Shown here piece by piece: positions 20,801-32,843 of a DNA stretch of 64,000 nucleotides. Position 1 is the first letter of the stretch; every line of letters begins with the position of its first letter. A program made the position numbers and the translations under genes. Origin of the DNA: Brachionus rotundiformis (taxonomy: Eukaryota; Rotifera; Eurotatoria; Ploima; Brachionidae); contig JAESIW010000154.1 of NCBI GenBank assembly GCA_016802295.1, forward strand, positions 620,252-684,251. Reading direction: 5' to 3'. Below the pieces are notes generated by a model that had not been told where the DNA came from, made no database searches, and was given only the letters and a program-made list of their open reading frames with translations.

Positions 20801-23679
20801 TTAAAAGACTGTGATGACTTGGACATGTACTTAGAATGAAAAGAATAATGATATTATTGAAGATCTTCTTATGGTTTAATAAAAAATTAGTTATAACAAT
20901 CTTTATATTGTACCATATTTCATTAGACTTGAATGGAAGGCAAAAGTAATGATTCTTTGATCCACAAGCAACGTATAAGGAAAAAAGGTCCATAAAAATG
21001 GGTATTGTGAATTTCAAAAACCAAGAGAACAAAAATTCTTCCTATTTTGATAAATTAAAATTTACTAAAATAAAACATATTTATAAAAAATACTGCAACA
21101 TTGTTAAACATACTTTGTTGCATTTTTTTTGTCAAAAATAAAAACTATTTTTTCTTTTTTTTCAGGTAAACAAAATCAATAATCAATTTAAGTTTTATGA
21201 TGCTTTACTTTTTGTCACTTATCTACATCAGAAAGATTATTTTAGGCAAAAAAGATTCAACAAAGTATGCTACACTATGTTGCAGTATTTGTTTAAGTAT
21301 ATTTTATTTTAGTAAATTTTAATTTATCAAAGTAGGAAGAATTTTTGTTCTCTTTGTTTATGAAATTCACAATACCAAAAATGGAATGATTCAGAAAAGC
21401 TATTTTAAATGTTAGTACTTCGCTTAGGGAGTCTTCATTTTTAATCATCTTACAAATCTCAACATTACTCTTTATATTCAGTAAAAAGAACACAATAATT
21501 AGATTCACTCAACACAAATACCTAGCAACCCTTAGCCATTAACAATGAAAAAATTCATATGAAATAAATTACATAAAGGTTTTTATAGAACCTTGACAAA
21601 ATTAAACCTAATATCTAAAAATAGCCTTATTTCACTTTGAGAAGAAGATTACAGTTGCAGCATTTTTATTGAGAACTCCTTAATCCGTTGAATTTTCTCA
21701 ATCCCTATTTTAATAGTTGTTTATTTTTGGTCTTGAGCGTTACGGCTAAAAGAGCTTCGACAGTAACCGAAATTTATTTACACAAAATTCGGACTTAACT
21801 GTTTGACTCTATCGTAACCTCGAGCTAACGACTTTGAGAGAACTGTTTGCAAAAAAGAAAGAGGATAGAACATCGCATATGAGATGTTGAAAATTTACCA
21901 GTGACTAGATGACTGTTTAGGAGAGCAAAGAATTAGTCGAGAACATAATGCAAAAGAGGTTCACACAGGCAAACAAAAATCAAGATATACAACACTGTAG
22001 TAAAATTAACCCTGATTACAGAAGTGAATGCTAGAGAGAGTCTGAATTAAATAAAAAAGTTGAACACCTTCCACACTAGTCTGGATTGATTGTCCAACGA
22101 TAAGCTATACAGAGGGTATTTCCTGGCTAATTAAATTTTAATTGTTGCAACATAGAAACTATGTAATTAACTCTAAGAGAAAAAAAGGTTGGGTCTGAGC
22201 TTTACTATTCAAAAATTTAAACTTGAATATTATCTCAAAGAAACAAAGTTATCAAAAATTACTCAAACAAACTTAAATTAAACTTGTAATACTTGAATTT
22301 TTTAATCATATTTAAATAAATTTTTTCTATTTCTTATGATATTTTAATTTGAAATTTTTGTAATTAATCAGCCGGGCTTTCTAGTGTTAGAAATAAATAT
22401 TTGCTATTTAAACAATAAAAAATAAAATCTTAAGATTTAGCTCAACGCTAAAAAATTTATTAAAAAAAAAAAGAAATAATTGATAGACTGATAAGACATT
22501 TACCTTGTCGACACCGGCGCTGAGAATATAATTTCCCTTTTTGTTCCATTTGAGAGCAAAAATAGGTCCTTTGTGCTGTCCGAGTGTGCTTCTGAGATGT
22601 CCACCAGTGGTCCATATACGAGCATAGCCGTCGTACGAACCAGTGGCCAGCATGCTTCCCGTGGGCTAAACAAAAAATAAACAAAATTAGAACAGTCTGT
22701 TTAGTAAGAAGAGAAAAAAATGTTATTGTGCGCGTACATCCCAGTCTAGCGAGGTGACGTCTTTGTTGCTCGGCACACTAGAGTCTCCCTTGGGTATGCA
22801 GTGTCTGAGCAAGAGGGCCTGTTTGTACTGAGGCGCATTGTCGCACAGATTCCAAATTCGGGCGGTTGAGTCGCCCGAGCCCGACGCCAAAAGGTCCTGC
22901 ACCGGATTCCACGCGCATATAAACACCTCGGACTCGTGTCCACTTAGGACAGTGACCCGATTGGACGGTATTTCCATGTTGTTGCTGGGAGCGGACATCT
23001 GAACGGGCACAGCATTTAAATTCTTTTGTAATTGTTGCTCAAACTGCTGCAGTTGTTGTTTTAGCTGCGGGTCGATGTCCATGGGCTCTTCTTTGACTAA
23101 TTCGTCTTTGATCGACTCGGTTGGATAGAAATTGGTAACGTCGTTGGGGGTTTTGGGCCGAGTGGTGTCGCCCGATGGCGGCTTGGCGTACGAGCCGTTT
23201 GTTCTCTCGACGAACGGACTAGTGGTGCCGTTGACGGGCGGAGTGTGTCGTTGGGCAGATGTGAAGCTTTTGTCGACCAGGTCTAGTTCGTTTTTTAGGC
23301 TTGGCTTGTCCGGTTTGGCGTCGCTTTTGGCCTCGGCGCTCGGACCGTTCGTTTCGGACTTGGTTGCGTCGCCGTCGACAGCCGGCTTGTTCAAAGCGAG
23401 CCGTCTCGCTTCGATAACTTCGGGCATCACGGCGTCTATGAGCGAGAGCGGGTCGCCTAGCCGCTCGGTGCCGTCGTCGGCCACGCTTATCTCCGCTTCG
23501 GTGAACTGCAGGCCTTTTTGGATCACGGTGAGCAGGGCTGCCGGCGGAACCAGCGTTCCGTTTATGTTCGTTTGACTGATGTGAGATTCGACGCCGAACA
23601 CGTACGCCGAGTGTATAAAGCCCGACTCTTGCAAATACCGATAGATCAGGTAGTTTACCTCGTCGCTGGTGAAGCTCAT
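17815..23679 (-). CDS. TBL1XR1: TBL1X/TBL1XR1-type corepressor WD40 protein
   Basis: Minus-strand exons 23679-22738, 22665-22504 and 18507-17815, all phase 0, giving about 598 aa (human TBL1XR1 514, TBL1X 577). An N-terminal LisH motif (about residues 4-37, [20 protein letters not shown]) is followed by the F-box-like block (about 40-90). A longer than usual Ser/Pro/Gln-rich linker (about 100-245) leads into eight WD40 repeats with near-identical family phrases ([49 protein letters not shown]). The TBL1 family (ebi in Drosophila) is the exchange adaptor of NCoR/SMRT-HDAC3 complexes, recruiting ubiquitin/proteasome components in the nucleus. The C-terminus ends [12 protein letters not shown] instead of the usual VCVLDLRK, so the last strand is slightly altered. 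Intron 2 (about 4 kb) contains an oppositely oriented gene and repeats. Confidence 0.95.
18657..19517 (+). CDS. CFAP119: CFAP119/CCDC189-like cilia-associated protein, nested gene
   Basis: Single-exon gene of 286 aa lying wholly inside TBL1 intron 2 on the opposite strand; its ATG is only 150 nt from TBL1 exon 3. The sequence resembles the CCDC189/CFAP119 family as I recall it: an N-terminal [13 protein letters not shown] segment, a central all-helical block with [57 protein letters not shown] and [19 protein letters not shown], and a charged tail ending in Thr-Pro-Lys repeats. Family members are associated with motile cilia and flagella and sperm. The ORF is clean, has ordinary codon use and ends at TAA with AATAAA about 50 nt downstream. 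That it is a real gene is nearly certain; the family name is from memory. Confidence 0.75.
   Translation: MSNYFGVKLPEFKKAKLDLWQYLDQHQLQSLIGCFEESEFVKPKANSYELFSGLIAKQMSLDPRCKKDQILIDKYFYLTKFCLDREFSLVQISALMSLLIRTHRMACETAFGNLDQTFLYFKEGLLCYAVHRPPFSLNLFQPAQIKQILDYFLDTYFKQFKFYKYVFSTGIKVDLSFSYTNQPAADQEQPNEPLNELDDSVLRNESRLLNDLTLIEEKNEQEMSQSSTEIRQFVRDYLNQHLSIVKTDLLNEEVFTKIGDKKSSAQKRNKSGSSTKTPTKTPTKMK
19906..20200 (+). mobile_element. LINE tail fragment 1 in TBL1 intron 2
   Basis: The end of this stretch encodes [23 protein letters not shown]. It matches the tail at 20760-20850 ([25 protein letters not shown]) and the LYRM...GMYLE tail at 1.5 kb, so the open 89-aa frame here is LINE debris, not a host gene. 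Confidence 0.6.
20515..20850 (+). mobile_element. LINE tail fragment 2 in TBL1 intron 2
   Basis: Contains IKIYNTVVK (near 20645), the motif before the C-terminal part of non-LTR reverse transcriptases, then [10 protein letters not shown] and the [23 protein letters not shown] tail. Frames are broken by small indels. The stretch from AGCAAAGAATTAG to AACACTGTAGTAAAA is repeated almost exactly at 21.9-22.0 kb. Confidence 0.7.
21002..21376. repeat. Second large foldback element
   Basis: Left arm about 21002-21133, right arm about 21247-21376, reverse complements with few mismatches: GGTATTGTGAATTTCAAAAACC pairs with TTTATGAAATTCACAATACC, and TACTGCAACATTGTTAAACA with TGTTGCAGTATTTG. The loop is about 110 nt. 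The ends carry the same GTGAATTTCA/TGAAATTCAC kind of motif as the foldback at 15.06-15.42 kb, suggesting one family. The ORFs on this stretch are non-genic. Confidence 0.8.
21840..22120 (+). mobile_element. LINE tail fragment 3 in TBL1 intron 2
   Basis: Repeats the AGCAAAGAATTAGTCGA...ATATACAACACTGTAGTAAAA segment of fragment 2 (IKIYNTVVK) and continues to [11 protein letters not shown], the counterpart of SLNTFHTGSLRRILG in the 1.5-kb copy. Degenerate, with several stops. Confidence 0.7.
22205..22385 (-). mobile_element. MITE copy, one end lost
   Basis: Read in reverse complement, this matches the element at 45290-45484 over most of its length (shared TAATTAATxAGCCGGGCTTTCTAGTG end; shared CTTGAATATTATCTCAAAGAAA). 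The TIR at 22374-22385 is intact; the other terminal repeat is not recognisable. It lies in TBL1 intron 2. Confidence 0.65.
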
Positions 23680-26600
23680 TTTGTCAAGCTAGACTTCTTT
23701 TAAATCTTTATATTGCTTTATTTGGTTTTATCAAGTGGCTTTTTGTTCAAGTAAGTTGGATGTTGTTTAGTCAAATTTGGTCATTTTTCCTTCCAATGTT
23801 CATAAAATAATTATATCCATCTGAAAATTAAAAATAAAAATTTAAATTTTATTCTAATGACGGACTGTTTTGCAGCTAAATCATAAACCACATACATACA
23901 CTCACACACACATACACACACACGTACACTGCTGGTTCTATTAACCCCTCTGATTTTGTTTCAATTACCGTGAGCGTGAGTCATGCGGTGTACATGCATG
24001 GGCTTTGTGTATCACACGTCTCAAATGACTCACAAGCTGAACATGTTTCAAGTATGCGTGTGTACAAGTGCTTGAAAATTATGCTAATCTAATGTGTGCA
24101 TACATGCATGCAGCATAATGCTATGACGTAGCAAGATCGGCCCACTAGCTATTTCTGTTTTTAAAAATTGAAGAAAAAAAAACATTGTTTTGCAGTTAGA
24201 ATCTTCTTAGCATTCTATAAAACAGCTATTATTTTTCAATGGACCCAATCGTTTAACATGGAAGAAAAAAAATTACCACGGTCAATTAGATGGCTGTAAA
24301 TCTGACATAATAATCAATCAATTGCTTACTTTTTATTATCCTACATTAGTTTATTTATTTGTTTTAAAAAGCTTAACTTTTTGAAATTCGGTTGGGGATA
24401 CCCTTAAAAAAAACGTCAAGGTACAAAAACTTTGAATCAAAATATCTCACTCATAACAAAAATTTTATTAAATTTTGATAATGCACTATAAACTAGACTT
24501 TATGCTCTATCATAATTGTATTCGATCTATTTTGTCGAGTGTTTAGTTCTTGAGATTTTCTTGCTAAAAAAATGCATTTTTTAAGTATCCCTACTTTGAG
24601 TACGTATATCTATGGAATGAGACAATTTGGAAAGAAAATAAAATCATATTTTTAACACACAAGAACTCTAATTTATTTGTACGTGTAAATAAGATCAATA
24701 TCTTGATGTGAAAATACGTGCAAACCGTCCTTTTTAATAAAAAAATCTAAACAAGTTAAGATAGCAAAAGAAATACATGAATTCTGGTCAGCTCATCAAC
24801 TAAGCATAAAAAAAATTCGTCACGTCTCTGGATGTCTTAAACAATCTCTATAACAGAAAACATGAATTCTAATAATCTTTTGATTTATTTTTTAATATTT
24901 AAATCTTTTTTATTCATTTTTAAATTTTAAATATCTTGTAATTGTTAAGCTTTTGCAAATTAACTTAATTGATTTCTTACTAGATAAATTTTTTGTAAAA
25001 ATTCGGTTTAAACGAAGATGTTAGCGGATGAACCCTGGTTGCATCCTTAAAATATATTTTTAATAAATAGCAGATAGGTACTTAAAAAAATTTAAATTTT
25101 TTAATTAAAGAAAAAAAAGATAAAATACATTTTTCGTGTAAAAGGGAATCTAATTGACAAGCTTTGGACTGTAAGAGATCATTGATTCTGATCACAAAAA
25201 TATATGCACTTAAATACCACTCTTTACAGTATTGGTTTTAACAATTTGTAAGACATTTTTGCCAATTTATAACAAACTACTTTATCTTTGAGAATTATAA
25301 ATAATCTCTGATAATATTTCTGTCTGCATTTAAAGACCTATGATAAATTTATGGTAAAATCTTTCAAAAGTTCGTTGATCGTCGTTGGCGTCGCAAGCAT
25401 TTGAAGGAAATTATTTTCCCATTTTATTAAAAATTTTTCACTATCTAAACTTTGAATGGCTATAACTTTTGATAATTTAAAAAGATAATTTATTTTGCTG
25501 AATAGATAATTTAAAATTTAAAACGAATTCAAAAAATGTTTAAAATATGAAAAAAAAATTGTTTTTGATTACATTATTTACAATTAAATAGATAACAAGA
25601 TGAGTTTGATAAGAGGAAACCAAACCAAAATAATATAAATCACTTTTAAAAATTTAAATATATTACATAATATTTTTTTAATAAAATTAGGTGCCTGACT
25701 ACCATTTATTTTAAGAATATTAGCCCAAAATTTTCTCTTGAAATTTTCAAATTTTTTAAATCTAAAAAAATTCCGAATGTGAAATATTTTTTTTATTTTT
25801 TTATATTCTTTTTTACTCTTATAAGAAAGCAAAAAATTCGATTAAGTTGGTATGGTAAGTTTTATTGAGAGGCTTTTGTTTACTAAAACGAAATAAAATT
25901 AAATCAAAACTTGGTTTAGGTATAAAGAATATATTTAATTTTAAAAATCTGTTACTTTTGATAACCCATGTTCTAATCAATAAAACTTATATAACTGTGT
26001 CAAAAATTGCTTTTAAAATTTCCAATTTGGTAAGAACCAAAAAAAATGACTATTTTTTAAACTATTTAAAAATTTTAATGAAAGCATTATAACTTTGCTT
26101 TGTATTTAAGAATCTTATTTGTATATGATACTTTTTTTTAAAACTTATTTGTAGCTTTTTGCCTAATTTCCTCGCCTTAAATCTTTTAAAGTTATTTTAA
26201 CCTAGCAGTAAATTAATACAAATATTTAAATGCTCTTTAAAATTTTAATTTGGCACATTTTTGTTTTACTCAGAATAATTTAAAATTAAAAAAAATTAAT
26301 TGAATAATAGTTAATAACTTAAAGAGTTATACTTTGTTCTATTAAAATAGAAATAAATTCAAATATCAAGGAATGATTTTATTTTTCCAAAGACTTAACT
26401 CGAGATTGAATGAAACTAATGGTGATAAATAAGAAAAAGAGCTAATTTTTATCCAATTTTCAGCTAGAATCACTGTTCTAAATATAGAATTCTACTGTGT
26501 TGCCAAACATGCCATCAATATAAAAAAGCAAAGCTTTAAGTTTTAAGCAATAAATCCACTTGTTTTTTCTATTCAAAAATTAAAAACTTGAGCTTTATAT

Positions 26601-29112
26601 TTTTAAAAAATCTAAAAGCTTGGAAATTAAATTTTGATTTTTTTTATTAACAATTTCAATAAAAAAGAGATATATACAGAAATGATAAATAAGACTTTCT
26701 AACACTTGCCACTAAAAAGTTGATTTTTTTAATTGATCGCGATTGACAGATTGGTTAAAAATTGACACTTTTTGTCCCTAACATGGACAAATGTCCAGAG
26801 TAATCTTATATTGTAATGTGAAATAGCTGAGTATCAATCTGTAAAAACTAATCTACAAAAAAATAAACGTCAGGATTTTTTTGAGTTTTTTTTTAAATTT
26901 TCCAATATATTTTTATCTTATCTAGATTTTAGCTCATTTTCGAGGGTTTTAACATCTAAATAATATAACTAAAGCATGATTCATTTAAGATTTATAATTA
27001 AACTATGTTCCATTTGGAAATTTAATACTTAATAAATGTATGTTAATATTTATAATTTAATAATATATCTATATAATATTTAATGTAATAAGATGTTAAA
27101 TTTTTCGAAAAAAAATTATCCTAATTCTTAGCTTGAACACTTTTGAGTTTAAGACCTCTGGTTGTTTCTTAAGTGAGACGGTAGAGCTGCATATTTTAAA
27201 AAACTAAAAATATAAAAAAATAATAAAATTTTTAATAGACTGATTTTTATTCCAAAAAATAAGCTTTTTTCATGTGTCACTTAACACAATGTCTATAGTA
27301 AAAATGGAATAAAAATAATAATAAAAACTATGCTCAATCTTTTCCGATTTAAAAATCTATAATTATAATTTATTCTTTGTATAAAACAAAAATTGATACC
27401 TTTAAATTTCAGCTAACAAATAAACTCGAGAATTTTCAAAATGCAGGTTTAAAATATCAAAAATACTCCAGATTCCAAGAATGAAAAAAAAACAACCAGC
27501 TTGACTTTATATTTAATCAAAGAAATAACAATTTATTAATAACAAAAATACCCTAATCAAATTTTTAAATTGAGTTACATCACACGTTCACGATGACAAC
27601 TATTATCTAATATTAAATTAATTTATATTAAAAATTAGACCTTATTCAATAGTCCTGTGAATTAAAATTAAATTTACCGGCGAGAATCAGCAATAAAAAA
27701 CAAATTAATTAAAACCCTTGAAATTATCATTTTTCTATTAATATACGATATTCAATTTTAAATTTAGAAATAAAAATTAAATTTTTTGATAAAAGACCTT
27801 AAAAATAAACTTACTAATTAATTTATTAATTCAAGTTAGATTTAATAAATCCTTTATGCGTTTGATTAAAGCCTTGTAATTAAAAAAATAAGAATTTGAC
27901 CCGCTTATGTTATGTCTAAAAAAACCCAATAATTCTATCTTTTAAAAAATAACTATTTAAAATGCTATCTTTTAAACAGCTGAACGAATTGACACGAATA
28001 TTTTTAGCCTGAGATTATATTATAATTACTCTATTTAAATAAGTGTTGAAAAAAATTAATAAAAATTTAAACTGTTTATTTTAAAGTCAGTCCTAAAGGC
28101 AAAATATTCAATTAAAAACTTCTTTTGTTAAATATGTTCGATATTTGGACTTTTAGGTCTCTTTTTTTAAATTAATTTTATTAGATTTAATCTTTATAAA
28201 ATTGATTAAAATGCTTAACAAATAATAATACAAGAATTAAAGATTGATTTTTGATCGCTATCAGATGAAGCCGAATATTCTGTTTCATGATATAGTCTAA
28301 TTTTGTTTCTAGTATTAATCACGACAAAAGCCAATCATACTCAGAAATAAGATCCAATATTCATTTTTATAAATGAGACAAGAATATTTTGATTAAGATT
28401 AGATAAGAGATAAGGCTCATTTTAATAAAATAGACACTTAAATTTGCCAAAATTGAGATTCATAAACCATTTTTATTAAAAAAATATTAAAAAAGATTTA
28501 GTGAGTTTATCTTTTTTTTGAAATTACATAATATGTCACAATGACTTAATTTGAAATTAAAAAAAAAAATCAAAAAACTTATTTCTGCGTATCGAGTTAT
28601 GTATAATAAACTAATGATATATAAATAAACTAAAAACACATGTTAGCAATTTTTTTAAATTGATTAATGTCTATAATTATTGAAGTCAAATTCAAGATAA
28701 ATAAAAAAAATTGGCAAACAATTCGAACCTTTTAATTTGACCAAAACCAAAAATTAAAAAATAATTAAATAACCACGTGTAAATTAAATTTTTTAAAAAA
28801 ACTTTTAAAATGCTATCTTTTAGACCAAATCACCAAACAATTTATGAACTAAAACATTAAAAATCTAATTATTTTTTTTTATAATTGAGATAAGATTAGG
28901 TTTATCGGCAACAAATGTTAACTTATCTTTTAAAAAAAGTCACTTAATGATAAGAAAAATTAAGAGATTTTTGGACGATCAAGTTTGTTTTAAGGTAAAA
29001 AAAAAACTAAAAATAAAAACAAATAATTTTGCCATATAATTGATGAAAAACTATTGATTTTTAAGGATAATAAATGCAATAAATAATTATTTCTCTAGGA
29101 ATAAATCATATT
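23680..29112. other. Gene desert, first part
   Basis: More than 5 kb without a supportable gene. The first few hundred bases are the TBL1 5' flank, with a CA-rich microsatellite at about 23890-23935. A possible decayed element lies at about 24392-24590, where GGGGATACCCTTAAAAAA is echoed in reverse as TTTTTTAAGTATCCC. The remainder is A/T-rich low complexity. The ORFs at 25584-25832 and 25865-26092 are Lys/Phe/Ile/Asn-rich and overlap no recognisable signal. Confidence 0.5.
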
Positions 29113-29240
29113 GAGTGCGCGGTAGAGGCAGAAAGAGAAAAAAACTGAAAAGGAAATAATTAATTGGAACTGTGCCGCAACAAAATCCAACCAAAAATAA
29201 AGAATATGCTAGTTGCCTAAAATAGACTGCGCACTCTAGC
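29113..29240. repeat. Short inverted-repeat element
   Basis: GAGTGCGC (29113-29120) and its reverse complement GCGCACTC (29229-29236) bracket about 110 bp. These GC-rich octamers stand out from the surrounding sequence. Possibly a very small MITE, or chance. Confidence 0.3.
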
Positions 29241-31752
29241 GACAAATTTTATTCCGTATCATAATTTAAAAGAAAAATATATTTAACATTATCTATATTG
29301 AATTTTTTCCGAACTGAAATAAGAGATGGATCAATTAGGGTTTTATTTCGAAATTGAATAGGCTTATGTAGGAAGGGGCTTAGGTAGAAAAACCGATAAG
29401 AATTCAAATCAATACAAAAATGTCAAAGGATTTTAAAATGAGCCATTGTTATTGTGACTGGGCTCGTGTTTCTTTTGTTGAATGATTTAATTAAAAATTT
29501 CAACATAGTTATTTGTAGCTATTTAATAATTATTTTTATTGATTTTTTGCCCTTATAGAAAATTTTCAGTCAGCTGGCAAGTTATGTAATTTGCCTAAGA
29601 GGCTTATTAGGCCTAGACTATTTGCTTTGTTTCTTATCTACTTTTAATTATTTATTTTGAAAGCCATTGTCAAAAATTATTGATCGTAAAATTAATAATT
29701 AATTTGAGTGTTGTAGGTCCCTCAATAACTAGTCATAGTATTTAACACTGTGTAAATGGTTAATTTTTTTTTATTTGATTTTTGTTATTTCTTTGATTTA
29801 TCTTCATTATTTTCTTTCTATTATTTTGTCAACTTTACTTATTATTTGTTAGGCTAGAAGTGGCCTTTTATTAATAAATTAGTTTATAACAAGTGCACCT
29901 TTTTATTTGTAGTATAGGCGCGAACCACCAGATCTTACCACATTAAAATTTAGTTATATTTAAGTTGTTTTATATTTGAACATATGAAACAATAATCAAT
30001 GTGCGCAAATACCATGTTTCCATGTTTCCATGGCTTAGTCAATGACCAAATTTAGCATCTGATATTAAAACATTGGCATATAAAACAGAATTCGATGCTA
30101 AATATTGAAAACACAAACAATGGAAAATTGGAACAGCTTGACAGACAAGTCTTAGAAGAAAAATCGATAAAGCTAAAAACAACGAGATGGACAAGCTTTG
30201 GAAATAGATGGATACATTCCATAAACCCTTGGCAATGCATTGACATTTTTAAAGGAACTTAATTGAATCTTTACAAATGTCACGCTCTCTAAAAGCTAAA
30301 TCGTTTTTGAATAGTTTTATTACATGATAAAATAGAATTATTTTATAACTATAAAATGTTCTAATACAGGCCGAGAGTGTTGGTCATTAGATAAAAAAAA
30401 TATATTCAAAAAAATAATGGTTTAAGAAAGATAAGCTGAAAAATAATCTTTTATTAATTTGTCTAAAAGGTACTAGAGAATTAAGATCTATCTAGTTAAA
30501 AGATTTTAAAAATCTAGGATTGTTCATTAAATATAGAGTATCGTATTATTTTTAATTTCTAATTAGGCTTTTTTTATGTTGTTTATTTTTACATCAAGGT
30601 CTTTTCAATCTAGAATCTATTTAATCTGAGTAGAAAATATATTAAATATATATTTTTGTAAAAAAATTAAAGCATATCTCAAAAAATTTCGCTTATCTTA
30701 TCTAAAATTAAATATTTAGTCAGAATTATGACTAAATGAAATAAAGATAAATCACACATATAAAACAACGATTGATTTGATAATGCTGATAAAAACTGCG
30801 GGCTTGTTGACTCGGTTAACTTCATTTTGTCTAAAATAGAAAATAAAATTTGAAAAAAATTCGCTGATTCATTTTTAAATTATTCTAAGAGATAATTGTT
30901 TACATTCTAACACTTATTTTTGATATTGGAAAATTTTTATAATTTACTGTTACTTAAATTTTTATTTATTTTTAAAAAATTTTTTTTTTGCCTACAAGAT
31001 TTAGATCTAATAAATAATAATAAGAATAATAATTCGTGAATTTCATACTATTGGTTTATTTCAAAGCATCTAGAACACTTCTGGGTACTTTAATCAGTTC
31101 TTGGTAATTTAATGACATTTTGAAATGATAAATCAAAGAGCCTTATTTTTTAAATTGTATAAATATCTGGTTAATTGTTTAATTTCCTTTAATTAACTTG
31201 ATGATATTCTTGTTCATAAATTCCCTAATTAATATTTAACTTTCCGCTTCTTCTACAATTCTCTTATATCCAGTGCATTGCTAGATATTTTTTTAATTGA
31301 AGAACTATAGAAATTCAATTTAACTCGTATTAAAAAAATTTAAATTTTATTAATTAATGAAGCTTTTGAATTAAAATATTTAATATTCATTTTGATCACA
31401 ACCACTTCATTCATCAATATTAAATAAATGAGCAAGAAAAAAACTATTAAAATATTTGATAGAAATTATTTAAGGAAAAAAAAATCTTAATTTTAATTTC
31501 GCATCATTCTTATTATTAAAATATTAATTTTTGAATTTAGTTTTTAAGAAGTTAATGAATATTATTTTTCAAAAAAGTGTCAGTTATGTTTTTTTGCAAA
31601 GAGATTTTAGTTGATACAATAAGAAATAACTGTTTAATAAAGTTTTATTTTAATAAATAATTAATCTATGTGGGGTTTAGTTTACAAAATAAACACACAT
31701 TTTATAAAAATAACAAGTGATAGTTTTAAATAATTTAATAATCGTTTTTAGC
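29241..31752. other. Gene desert, second part
   Basis: No gene supported. An isolated 54-codon plus-strand ORF at about 30097-30261 has a less AT-biased composition than its surroundings (ends WTSFGNRWIHSINPWQCIDIFKGT) but matches nothing I recognise. The minus ORF over the same bases is its shadow. The end of the stretch is the TMEM192 3' flank. Confidence 0.4.
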
Positions 31753-32843
31753 TTAATTTATGTTGGGAAGTGGTTTTTGATTTTTTTGGTACAGCTTTTG
31801 AGTAAGTGTCTCATTTCTTTCCTGAAGGTAGCGGAGCATGTCTGCTTGATTTTCAAGAATCGTGCTCAAATAGCTCTTATCCTTGTAGCCAAGATCTTTT
31901 AGTTGGGCAGGCGAGAAAAATGGTCTCTCCAGCTCTTGATTTATGTCCGGCATTTTTTTCAATCTATTAAACTTCAAAGTCAAGACTTGAAAATAGATTT
32001 ATAAAAATTTTGTCCAACTCTAAACATAAATTGATTATTTACCTAGATAATGAACAAGTACCAGAATAATAATGGCCATTTCAACGCTGGTAAATATCTG
32101 AACAAAATTTAGGGGGGTCAATTGGGAACTGGTGCACGACACAGGACAATATTTGTTAAACACTCTTAATAAAATTACCATGATTGCGTTTCCTTTTAAT
32201 TTTTTTAAAAGTTTTTAATCAATAAATTAGGTTTAATTAATTAATTGTTATTAAGTTATTAAAGGAAAGTAGACCAGGACTACATATCTGATTAAGAGCT
32301 AGTATTTTCCATTTAAAAATAAATTTATATGGAATATTGGGAAAAAATATCATAGAAAATTGACTCAAATGTTTCAGCGTGGTATTTTTTGGTTGGCAAC
32401 TTACCTGCTGAAATAATAACAAGTGGAAGAGACCGAACAAGTCTAGTGTTTCTGTAGAATGAAAGGTATCCATTTCGCCTAGACTTCATGTGATGAAATT
32501 GATACACTCTATCAAAAACATAGAACAATACCCACAAAATAGCATGTAAAAATAGCAAAATATCAAGTGGTTCAAACACTGGACACAAGTTGGTGTTTTT
32601 TTTGCACAATAATGGCAGCAAAAATAGGCAAGATAAGAACAGAATATTCAATAATATCTGCGCAAGTATTAGGAATGTGGTTTTAATTTGTTTAAAGCTT
32701 GGCTCTAGCTCTGAAGAGAGTGGAATGTTGTCATTGGTATTGGAGAAACTAATCTGAGCTTGGTCGGCAAATTCCTCGTTCGCAACAATCTGATCGAACG
32801 AGAATCCTCCCTTGGGGTTGCGAGTATTTTCCAGACTAACCAT
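31753..32843 (-). CDS. TMEM192: TMEM192-like lysosomal membrane protein
   Basis: Minus-strand exons 32843-32405, 32192-32043 and 31985-31753; all GT-AG, phases 1 and 1; 273 aa (human 271). After an acidic/polar N-terminus come TM1 (about residues 55-85, FLILAQILLNILFLSCLFLL), TM2 (about 95-120, LLFLHAILWVLFYVFD), the conserved YQFHHMKSRRNGYLSFYRNTR loop, TM3-4 (SLPLVIISAGNAIMVILLRVF; EMAIIILVLVHYL) and the family's C-terminal coiled coil (LSTILENQADMLRYLQERNETLTQKLYQ), which mirrors the human [22 protein letters not shown] segment. TMEM192 is a homodimeric protein of late endosomes and lysosomes in vertebrates. It lies 368 bp downstream of the SID-1-like gene on the same strand. Confidence 0.88.

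Noticed and set aside
23132..23575. 147-aa plus-strand ORF
   Set aside because: Antisense shadow of TBL1 exon 1.
24740..24860. Possible transposase helix-turn-helix (KEIHEFWSAHQLSIKKIRHVSG)
   Set aside because: Resembles a Tc1 N-terminal HTH only loosely, with no other transposase motif nearby.
25584..26092. Two ORFs of 75-82 aa
   Set aside because: Lys/Asn/Ile/Phe-rich translations of AT-rich DNA, no signals.
30097..30261. 54-codon plus-strand ORF in the desert
   Set aside because: Composition is better than its surroundings but it has no splice signals, no partner exons and no recognisable similarity.
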